Origin: Bacteroidales bacterium UBA6431
GTDB lineage: Bacteria > Bacteroidota > Bacteroidia > Bacteroidales > UBA932
DNA length: 64,000 nucleotides
Direction of reading: 5' to 3'
NCBI GenBank assembly: GCA_002439095.1
Contig: DJOT01000019.1
Location: forward strand, 71,541-135,540
The notes beneath the pieces are model-generated. The model ran no database searches. It saw only the letters and a program-made list of their open reading frames with translations, and was not told the DNA's origin. Below are positions 35,324 through 42,199 of the stretch, one piece after another. The stretch's first letter is position 1. Every line of letters starts with the position of its first letter. The translations under genes and the position numbers were made by a program.

Positions 35324-37285
35324 TTAATAATTGTTTTTTATAAGATAGAAATGACCGTCTTCGGCTCCGAGGAGCAAATCAAACTTGCCGTCCTTGTCCC
35401 AGTCAACAGGAGTCGGACATACCGTATGCCCTTCAAGCACAGTATCACACAGGTTACCCTTATATTCAAACCAAGCAATGCCATTCTGATCTTTGACATT
35501 CCTGAACCATGCAGCATTCTGGCTGTCTACTATCAGGTCTTGACTTCCGTCTCCATCCCAATCCACAAAACATATCTTTCTTCTGCCGGAAGACCCGGCT
35601 TTCCCACTGTTGAGTCTGAGAGGCCCCGGAGATGCGTTTACCACCCCCGCACCATTGCTGTAGAGCGAGCAATTCACCCCATAAAAGATCCTCCTGCCCG
35701 GCTTGAAGCATACTTTTCCTTTCGATGATGCAACCCTTTCGTAAAAGGCCAGATAGCCTTCTTGATCCAGAATTACAAGGTCTTCAAGACCGTCACCATT
35801 CCAATCAATAATCACAGGAGAAGTCCTCCATTGCGTCACCAACGTGCCTGGTTCAGGATTCCACCAGTTCCAAGCAGGCTTCGGTGTAGCATCAGACCAA
35901 TCCACATACACAGGCTGCGGCGCGTAAAAATCAAGACCATCTTTACTTCCCTTATTTCTTAGCCATTCAATCTTCCCGATTATGGAGTTGTATATTATGT
36001 CTTTCCTCCCGTCACCGTCCAGATCAGCCACGGCCAATACCGTGTACCCCCATTTTCTTTCAGCCGGCCCCTGAATTGATCCATTCTCTCCGGCCATGAT
36101 GCGAAAAGGCTTTCCTTTCACTTTTATCAGTTCAGGCTCAGCCCACACGGGATCTGGGCCTCCGGACAAATTCTTTATGACTGCTATCTCCCCTGACGAA
36201 TTGCCTGTCACAAGGTCGTCTTTACCATCGCCATCCCAGTCAACCGAATACGGAGTTGCCAAAGCTCCGAACTTCAGAAGATCAGCCTTCTGCCTTAAAT
36301 ACAGCGGGTCCTCAAACTGAGGAATTCCCTTACAGATTTTTCCTGTATTCTTCAGCCACGCCACACGGCCATCTTCATCCCCTATTATAAGATCCGGCAA
36401 GCCATCGCCGTCGAAATCGGAGACAACCGGAACTATCATCTCAAGATGCATGCGGATTTCCCCATGCTTGTTTGAAAGACGAAAACCCTTTGCGAATTCC
36501 GGAGCCTCACGCGTGCCGACATTTTCAAACCAAGTAAGCCCGTCAACAAATTCCCCGCAGATGAGGTCCAGATCACCATCGCCGTCGAAATCGGCAATGC
36601 ATGGAACGGGAGCCCCATATACATCAATCGGCTCTCCACCGGCCAGAACCTTACCTCTGTTGATATATTTGCCACCCACATTCTCAAGCAGATAAACATA
36701 TCCATGCAATGGCCCGTTCTTCCAAACCCCTTCTGAATCGAATGCGTTGTCCCATCCATAATCGTCCCAAGTGTCAATACCGACAATTATGTCTTTATCG
36801 CCATCATTGTCCCAATCCACATAATTCCACATATTGCTTCTGGTGCTTTTGAAAGTCGCACCTAAACGCTCACCCTCGTATTCAATCGTCTTTGGACTGC
36901 TGTAAAGTACTTCAAAAAAATTCTCCCACTCACAATCTTTGGACATGACGAATGCTTTGCCATCGACTTCTGAAAACCTCACATTGTCCTTCCCTATAGC
37001 GGACAGTTTCTTGGCCTTATCGAAAAAAGGCTTACTGTTGCTCCCTATATTCCTGAAATAATACAATCCTTTATAGGGCTTGTCCGGAGCGGAAACAATA
37101 AGATCTTTCAATCCGTCACCATCATAATCGTACGGGATGGGCACACACCACAGGCCAACACCGAGGTCGCAGGATATGTCCTGATTGTAACGGACAGGTA
37201 CGGCTTCATTCTGAGCGGAAACACTATTCCCCACCATGATCATCATGGCTGCAATAATTGAAGATGAAAACTTGGTTCGCAACAT
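35324..37285 (-). CDS. Secreted FG-GAP/VCBS repeat protein with nine calcium-binding repeats
   Basis: A 653-aa exported protein with signal peptide (MLRTKFSSSIIAAMMIMVG..SAQ). It contains nine copies of a D-x-D-x-D-G-x-x-D-hydrophobic-hydrophobic motif, for example DYDGDGLKDLIV, DWDNDGDKDIIV, DFDGDGDLDLIC, DFDGDGLPDLII, DWDGDGKDDLVT, DLDGDGRKDIIY and DWDKDGKFDLLL. This predicts a calcium-stabilised beta-propeller. No catalytic domain is recognisable; some propeller lyases use similar blades, so glycan binding or cleavage is possible. I start at 37285 because this ATG begins the signal peptide; the frame is open further upstream. A perfect LacI-type operator lies directly upstream of it. Confidence 0.85.
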   Translation of the reverse strand: MLRTKFSSSIIAAMMIMVGNSVSAQNEAVPVRYNQDISCDLGVGLWCVPIPYDYDGDGLKDLIVSAPDKPYKGLYYFRNIGSNSKPFFDKAKKLSAIGKDNVRFSEVDGKAFVMSKDCEWENFFEVLYSSPKTIEYEGERLGATFKSTRSNMWNYVDWDNDGDKDIIVGIDTWDDYGWDNAFDSEGVWKNGPLHGYVYLLENVGGKYINRGKVLAGGEPIDVYGAPVPCIADFDGDGDLDLICGEFVDGLTWFENVGTREAPEFAKGFRLSNKHGEIRMHLEMIVPVVSDFDGDGLPDLIIGDEDGRVAWLKNTGKICKGIPQFEDPLYLRQKADLLKFGALATPYSVDWDGDGKDDLVTGNSSGEIAVIKNLSGGPDPVWAEPELIKVKGKPFRIMAGENGSIQGPAERKWGYTVLAVADLDGDGRKDIIYNSIIGKIEWLRNKGSKDGLDFYAPQPVYVDWSDATPKPAWNWWNPEPGTLVTQWRTSPVIIDWNGDGLEDLVILDQEGYLAFYERVASSKGKVCFKPGRRIFYGVNCSLYSNGAGVVNASPGPLRLNSGKAGSSGRRKICFVDWDGDGSQDLIVDSQNAAWFRNVKDQNGIAWFEYKGNLCDTVLEGHTVCPTPVDWDKDGKFDLLLGAEDGHFYLIKNNY

Positions 37286-37287
37286 AA

Positions 37288-37301
37288 TTATAACGTTATA
37301 A
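37288..37301. promoter_or_regulatory. LacI-type operator upstream of the FG-GAP gene
   Basis: TTATAACGTTATAA, a perfect 14-bp palindrome identical to the one in the lacI promoter. It ends 2 nt before the ATG at 37285 and lies in the 31-nt gap after lacI. No TAnnTTTG box is evident around it, so it may block an unrecognised promoter or act as a roadblock to read-through from lacI. Confidence 0.65.
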
Positions 37302-37316
37302 CTACATGGTAAAAAA

Positions 37317-38345
37317 TTATCTTTCAGTATCAATGACCTCAGCCGTCAGGACCACGTGCGGACACACGCCGTCATCACGAGTCCCGGCCATCTCACCCAT
37401 GAGGATGTTGACCAATTCTGCGGCAAAAGACTCCAGCGGCTGCCTCACATACAAAAGATCCGTACGATAGATTTCAAACGCATCATTTTCGTCAAAGGCA
37501 GCAATTCCGAAGTCCTGAGGTATTGAGAATCCCTTTCTGAAAATAGCGGACATCCCCTGAACCGCCAATGAGTTGGTGGCGAAAACGAACGCTTCCACTC
37601 CTCTTTTTCTAGCATCGGCGATAATGTTTTCGATGGAAGAAGCAGAAGCATGATGCTCCACCCGATGAATGTTTGAGAGTCCACCCAGCCCTGCAGCGGA
37701 CATGCATTCAGCATAACCATTTTCCCTGTCTTTAATATTGGACAAATCCATCGAGTATGAGATCATCTCGATAAGCCTATAACCCTTATCTATCAGTTTA
37801 CGGGTCAGAGCATGCGCGGCATTCCGGTTGTCCAGCAAGACCGAAGGGAGGTCAATACCCCTGACGGACCTGTCAAACAGAACGACCGGAATCTCTTTAT
37901 CAAGAAATGGTTGAACTCCTGATGAAGCACCATCACTTGGAACCACAATGCAACCGTCGATTCCCTTATCAATGAAGACACGGGCCAACTGTTCCTGCTT
38001 TCTCGGATCCTCATCAGTGCTTCCGAACAGGACAGAAAAGCTGTGGCGATATGCGGCATCTTCGATCATCCTTGCAACTTCAGCGAAAAAAGGATTGGCA
38101 ATATCAGAGAGAATGACCCCGATGGTGTTGTATTTCCCGCTCTTAAGAGCCCGGGCTGAAGTGTTCGGATGGTAATTTAGCCTCTTCGCAACCTCAAGCA
38201 CACGCGATGCCGTCTCAGGATTTACCCTATAATTCCTTTCTCCATCCGATGCGTTCCTCATCACAAAAGACACCAAGGCGGGAGAAACTCCTGCCTCTCT
38301 CGCGATATCCTTCACCGTGACGTTATTATCGTGTTGTCGACTCAT
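37317..38345 (-). CDS. LacI-family transcriptional regulator
   Basis: A 342-aa regulator with the LacI HTH at residues 9-30 (VTVKDIAREAGVSPALVSFVMR), the hinge helix (NYHPNTSARALKSGKYNTIGV) and a periplasmic-binding-protein-like effector domain (VILSDIANPFFAEVARMIEDAA, IDGCIVVPSDG, IPVVLFDRS). It heads a run of co-directional genes: FG-GAP protein, DapA-family lyase, symporter, fucI, susC and susD. A perfect TTATAACGTTATAA palindrome sits inside its own promoter, which predicts autorepression. The inducer is probably a sugar handled by the locus. Confidence 0.93.
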   Translation of the reverse strand: MSRQHDNNVTVKDIAREAGVSPALVSFVMRNASDGERNYRVNPETASRVLEVAKRLNYHPNTSARALKSGKYNTIGVILSDIANPFFAEVARMIEDAAYRHSFSVLFGSTDEDPRKQEQLARVFIDKGIDGCIVVPSDGASSGVQPFLDKEIPVVLFDRSVRGIDLPSVLLDNRNAAHALTRKLIDKGYRLIEMISYSMDLSNIKDRENGYAECMSAAGLGGLSNIHRVEHHASASSIENIIADARKRGVEAFVFATNSLAVQGMSAIFRKGFSIPQDFGIAAFDENDAFEIYRTDLLYVRQPLESFAAELVNILMGEMAGTRDDGVCPHVVLTAEVIDTER

Positions 38346-38362
38346 GTGGATGACTTTTGCCG

Positions 38363-38394
38363 CAAATATATTATAACGTTATAACAAATCCAAA
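38363..38394 (-). promoter_or_regulatory. lacI promoter with embedded operator
   Basis: On the minus strand: TTTG (38394-38391), a spacer of exactly 20 nt, and TATATTTG (38370-38363), a textbook Bacteroidota promoter ending 17 nt before the lacI ATG. The spacer contains TTATAACGTTATAA at 38384-38371, directly next to the -7 box, so a bound repressor would occlude the polymerase. The rest of the 84-nt gap shows nothing else. Confidence 0.8.
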
Positions 38395-38429
38395 TTAATT
38401 TTCAAAAATCTTTCATGGCGACCCGAAAT

Positions 38430-39863
38430 TCAGAACCGAAACAGGTCTTCCATTGTGACAACCTTCTGGAAACGGCTGGAATACTCGTTCTTCTTCAAGC
38501 CATATGTTGTTATCAGAACGCTGACGACACTTCTTTTATTTCCGAACAACTCAGCCGTCCTCTCCACGCGGCTCATGATTTTTCTTGAATATGAGGAGTT
38601 CAGGGAGAACTCATCATTGCAGAACTTGATTTCACACACGTCAACTACCCTGTCTGCCCTGTCGATCAGAAGATCAACCTGCATGCCTTCTTGCCCATCG
38701 GAACTGTCTACGGTCCATTCAGACTCAGTCGTCAACACACCTGAAATGCCCAAAGCATATTTAACCTGTTCAATATGGCCGAATACTGTCTCCTCAAAAG
38801 CCAACCCCAACCAGCTATACATGGCCGGCGAATGGTAATTCATCTGCCAGAAATTTTCCTTGTCCCTGTTTTGCTTCGCATAATGCAGATAGAATGAGCA
38901 GAACGGGTCAGATATCCGGAATTTGGTCTTCTTTTCCCCGAAAGGCTTGTATGATAATATCAATCTACTTTTCTCCAATGCCTTGAGGGCTGTCGAGAAT
39001 GTTCCTCCGGCTGACAGTTTCAGCTGATCCACAATTTCCTCCCGGGTCAGGCCAGTCCGTTTCATTCCGATAGCTGTCATGATTGCCTTAAGGGCATCAG
39101 GATTGGCAAACTGGGACGAAAACAATTTATCAAATTCATCATACAGAAGAGAGTCCTTATTGAACAACAGCGCATCGATATTCTGCACTACACTTAGATC
39201 CTCTCGGAATTGCGACAGATAATACGGTATGCCACCAAATGCCATATAAGCCTGGACAATATCGTATTTGTCCAGATGAAAACCTTCCTCCTCAAAAAAC
39301 ATCTCGCACTCATGTAAAGTAAACGGCTTCACATAAATGCTTGAAGTCACCCTGTCATACAAACCTCCTCTATTGTCGAGCATTTCATCGCAGATCCATG
39401 AAGTGGCAGACCCGCAGACGATAAGCTTCACATAATTTCTGGAAGAGCACCAGTCATTGCAAAAATGCTCAAAAGCACTTAAAAAACAAGATCGCGGCGT
39501 GTCCATCCATGGGAGTTCATCGATAAATATCACCTGATTTGAACCGTCAGCCTTGCTGTCAAGAAGCTCTTGAAGCATATGAAAAGCGTCCGCCCATGAT
39601 TCCGGACAAGATTTCTCATTCTTCAAACCAAATGATTTCATAGAATAATAAAACTCACTCAGCTGTTCACGCAAAAGGCCCTTGGAGGAGCGCCTGTCAA
39701 CAGGCGAAACACCAGTATGCTTGAAAGCATATTTGTTCCCGAAAAATTCATTCACGAGAAACGTCTTCCCGACACGACGTCTTCCATAGACCACGACAAT
39801 CTGGGACTTGTTTTTATCCAACGCCCTTTGCAACATTTGTCTTTCCAATTCTCTTCCTACCAT
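38430..39863 (-). CDS. ATPase_2 / DUF234-type ATP-binding protein
   Basis: A 477-aa protein with a P-loop (VVVYGRRRVGKTFLVNEFF, Lys at about residue 34) and Walker B (QVIFIDELPWMD at about 110-121), then an arginine-finger-like GSATSWI segment. A winged-helix region follows (LTREEIVDQLKLSAGGTFSTALKALEKSRLI), and a C-terminal DUF234 domain carries VDLLIDRADRVVDVCEIKF, a PD-(D/E)xK-like core with Asp and Glu-x-Lys. Such proteins are common in Bacteroidetes and archaea, and their role is unknown; a mobile or defence-linked role is often suspected. It lies between the sugar locus and ATPase copy 2, with a striking palindrome just upstream. Confidence 0.82.
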   Translation of the reverse strand: MVGRELERQMLQRALDKNKSQIVVVYGRRRVGKTFLVNEFFGNKYAFKHTGVSPVDRRSSKGLLREQLSEFYYSMKSFGLKNEKSCPESWADAFHMLQELLDSKADGSNQVIFIDELPWMDTPRSCFLSAFEHFCNDWCSSRNYVKLIVCGSATSWICDEMLDNRGGLYDRVTSSIYVKPFTLHECEMFFEEEGFHLDKYDIVQAYMAFGGIPYYLSQFREDLSVVQNIDALLFNKDSLLYDEFDKLFSSQFANPDALKAIMTAIGMKRTGLTREEIVDQLKLSAGGTFSTALKALEKSRLILSYKPFGEKKTKFRISDPFCSFYLHYAKQNRDKENFWQMNYHSPAMYSWLGLAFEETVFGHIEQVKYALGISGVLTTESEWTVDSSDGQEGMQVDLLIDRADRVVDVCEIKFCNDEFSLNSSYSRKIMSRVERTAELFGNKRSVVSVLITTYGLKKNEYSSRFQKVVTMEDLFRF

Positions 39864-39867
39864 ATAG

Positions 39868-39938
39868 ATTCCTTATTTGGCCGTAAAGCTACTAAAAATC
39901 GCTGTTTCGGCCAAATAAAATTCCTTATTTGGCCGAAA
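39868..39938. promoter_or_regulatory. 34-bp perfect inverted repeat plus third half-site upstream of DUF234 ATPase gene
   Basis: TTTCGGCCAAATAA (39905-39918), a 6-nt spacer and TTATTTGGCCGAAA (39925-39938) form a perfect inverted repeat. A 16-bp sequence ATTCCTTATTTGGCCG occurs twice in the same direction, at 39868-39883 and 39920-39935. The nearest copy begins 4 nt before the ATG at 39863 on the coding strand. This arrangement fits a repressor operator for autoregulation, or a hairpin in the 5' leader. Confidence 0.6.
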
Positions 39939-40027
39939 TGGAGAACTCCGTCCATCTTCAGCCAGTCATCCTTCCCTGAGCCGGCAGAAGCTTAGGCTTC
40001 CCCTGTGGCAGCGGTATGCAATTTTCC

Positions 40028-40136
40028 ATACCCCCTTCCTCTGGTCGGTGTGCAGGTAGGGGTATTTTCAGGACACGCCTCCAGACCCTCCCGGGTCTAA
40101 AGGTATGGGTAAGAACCACGGAAATTACCCATACCT
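40028..40136. repeat. REP-like hairpin pair left of ATPase/nuclease copy 2
   Basis: First hairpin ATACCCC (40028-40034) with GGGGTAT (40059-40065). Second hairpin AGGTATGGGTAA (40101-40112) with TTACCCATACCT (40125-40136), a perfect 12-bp stem. Between them is ACACGCCTCCAGACCCTCCC, which recurs right of copy 2. The second hairpin has its equivalent at 41993, with arm bases changed on both sides. The 438-nt gene-free stretch 39864-40301 holds this pair, the inverted repeat of the DUF234 gene and the copy 2 promoter. Confidence 0.65.
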
Positions 40137-40232
40137 CCAGACTGATGCTACGGATGGCCAAGAAGAGGGCGGGGCATCGGATATTGTCAGGAAAAAAACG
40201 CTGTGCTATTCGATACGTTATTCATCACGCCC

Positions 40233-40295
40233 TTTCATTTTTCTTGGTGAAAGGCTATATTTGCATTTGCCGGTGCTGTTACTGGCGAAAAGGAG
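40233..40295 (+). promoter_or_regulatory. Promoter and ribosome-binding site of ATPase/nuclease copy 2
   Basis: TTTC (40233-40236), a 19-nt spacer, and TATATTTG (40256-40263), the same layout as copy 1. The leader then continues 38 nt to the ATG and includes AGGAG (40291-40295) 6 nt before it, a Shine-Dalgarno-like sequence unusual for this phylum. Confidence 0.6.
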
Positions 40296-40301
40296 TGAAC
40301 C

Positions 40302-41846
40302 ATGTTGTACCCTATCGGAATACAGAGTTTTTCTGAGATCCGCAATGGCGGATATGTCTATGTGGACAAGACTGCGTTGATCTACAGCCTCACATCGACA
40401 GGCAAGTACTATTTCCTGAGCCGGCCGAGGCGCTTCGGGAAGAGCCTTCTCGTCTCGACGCTGGAGGCTTATTTCCGTGGTCGTAAGGATCTTTTCAAGG
40501 GTCTGGCCATAGAGGAACTGGAGAAGGACTGGGTCGAGTATCCGGTGCTGCGTCTGGATCTGACGGGGAGCAGGTACACTTCTGTGAATGATTTGCGGGA
40601 GAATCTGGCCCTTCACCTGTCGGGATGGGAAAGGACGTACGGAAAGGACGATGAATTCACTGAGCCGGCAGCCAGATTCAAGGCCGTCATCGACGCGGCG
40701 TACCGCAAGACTGGGCGCAAGGTGGTGATCCTCATCGATGAGTACGACAAGCCGATAGTGGACAACATCGACGACCAAGTTCTAATGGATGCGTTCCGCC
40801 GCGAGCTTCAGGGCTTCTACAGCGTCATCAAGGGAAAGGACGAGTTCATCCGCTTCGCATTCCTCACGGGGGTCACCAAACTCGGGAAGATGAGCATCTT
40901 CAGCGGGCTCAACAATCTCAACGACATCTCGATGGATCTTGGTTTTTCGGACATCTGCGGAGTGTCAGAGGCGGAGTTGAAAGAGTATTTCGACGGGAGC
41001 GTGACGGAACTGGCCGAAGCCTGCCGGATGAGCCGGGAGGAATGCTACTCCAAGCTCAAGACGATGTACGACGGCTATCATTTCAACGAGAGCGCTTCTG
41101 GGGTTTATAATACAGACAGTTTGCTGAAAACGTTCAAGGCAAATGAATTCCGCATGTACTGGTTCGAGACTGGAACCCCGACGTTCCTTGTCCGCTACTT
41201 TGAGCGAAGCCGCTACAATCTGGCCAGCATATGCAAAGAAAAGGTTCCGGAGGCTACCCTCGCAAATGTAGATTATGAGACTCCGTCACTGCTTACGCAG
41301 ATGTATCAGACAGGCTGCTTGACAATCTCGAGCTACGACTGCCGCTTCAAAACCTACAATCTCGATTACCCTAATAAAGAGGTCAAGTATGGATTCGTAA
41401 ATTTCCTCTGCCAGTTTTATGCTCAAGGCCTTATAAACGGAAAATTTTCCATATCCAGTTTCGTTTGTGACATAGAGAAAGGCGATGTGCTGGGTTTCAT
41501 GGACCGCTTCACCTCGTTCCTCTCGGACAACAACTATGAGATCCAGGGCGACCTTGAACTGTATTTCCAGAACACGATGTCGGTGATGCTCAAGATGATG
41601 GGGCTGTATGTCAAGACGGAGTACCGCACCTCCAACGGGCGGATAGACATAATCTTCGACACCGACAAATACGTCTACATCATCGAACTGAAGCGCGACC
41701 TCTCGCCAGAAGAAGCACTGAAACAGATCGAGGCAAAGGGCTACGACAAGCCGTTCCTCTCAAGCGGCAAGGAAATTATTAAGCTCGGCATCAACTTCTC
41801 ATCTCAGACCCGCACCGTGGACGGCTGGAAAGCCGACAGAAGCTGA
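40302..41846 (+). CDS. AAA-ATPase-like / PD-(D/E)xK nuclease-like protein, copy 2
   Basis: A 514-aa paralogue of the gene at 21742, same length and start (MLYPIGIQSFSEIRNGGYVY). Walker A RPRRFGKSLL, Walker B VVILIDEYDKPI and nuclease-type core GRIDIIFDTDKYVYIIELKRD are kept. Residues 1-95, about 140-260 and 390-514 are almost identical to copy 1, while about 96-138 and 265-388 have diverged strongly. It starts 438 nt from the DUF234 ATPase gene, which faces the other way, and converges on htpG. The module is bracketed by REP-like hairpin pairs and has the conserved 3' hairpin. Biological role unknown. Confidence 0.85.
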   Translation: MLYPIGIQSFSEIRNGGYVYVDKTALIYSLTSTGKYYFLSRPRRFGKSLLVSTLEAYFRGRKDLFKGLAIEELEKDWVEYPVLRLDLTGSRYTSVNDLRENLALHLSGWERTYGKDDEFTEPAARFKAVIDAAYRKTGRKVVILIDEYDKPIVDNIDDQVLMDAFRRELQGFYSVIKGKDEFIRFAFLTGVTKLGKMSIFSGLNNLNDISMDLGFSDICGVSEAELKEYFDGSVTELAEACRMSREECYSKLKTMYDGYHFNESASGVYNTDSLLKTFKANEFRMYWFETGTPTFLVRYFERSRYNLASICKEKVPEATLANVDYETPSLLTQMYQTGCLTISSYDCRFKTYNLDYPNKEVKYGFVNFLCQFYAQGLINGKFSISSFVCDIEKGDVLGFMDRFTSFLSDNNYEIQGDLELYFQNTMSVMLKMMGLYVKTEYRTSNGRIDIIFDTDKYVYIIELKRDLSPEEALKQIEAKGYDKPFLSSGKEIIKLGINFSSQTRTVDGWKADRS

Positions 41847-41906
41847 GACACCCGAGTGCGCCGGCAGAGCTGCAATTTCCTTCGGGCCCCGCGCATCTGA
41901 CGCGCT

Positions 41907-42028
41907 AAAGGTAGGGGTATTTATGGCGATTTCCTCCCCTACCTTTGAACGGCACCTCCCCCAGACACGCCTCCAGACCCTCCCGGCTAAAAAGGTAGGG
42001 GTAAAAACCACGGAAAATACCCCAACCT
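41907..42028. repeat. REP-like hairpin pair right of ATPase/nuclease copy 2
   Basis: AAAGGTAGGGG (41907-41917) with CCCCTACCTTT (41936-41946), a perfect 11-bp stem, and AGGTAGGGGTA (41993-42003) with TACCCCAACCT (42018-42028), one mismatch. Between them is the ACACGCCTCCAGACCCTCCC segment also seen left of copy 2. The hairpins are 86 nt apart, matching the 84 nt of the pair after copy 1. The 353-nt stretch 41847-42199 has this pair and the 3' hairpin below, and no gene. Confidence 0.7.
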
Positions 42029-42110
42029 CCAGAGGGCAAAGAAGGCCAAAGAATGCGGCATCGCAGCGCGCCACCATGGCGGACAACTAATTGACACTCA
42101 ATAAATAAAC

Positions 42111-42192
42111 AATTAGTCCTCCCCACATCAGCGGGGAGGACCAACTACTATATACCTATCATTCAGATGGTTATCTGCCACCATCCATAATC
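42111..42192. terminator. Conserved 3' hairpin element after ATPase/nuclease copy 2
   Basis: GTCCTCCCC (42116-42124) with GGGGAGGAC (42133-42141), an 8-nt loop, followed by TATATACCTATCATTCAGAT.. and GCCACCATCCATAATC, matching the segment after copy 1. It separates the convergent ATPase and htpG genes and may terminate both; T runs are absent. Confidence 0.6.
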
Positions 42193-42199
42193 AGGCAGG

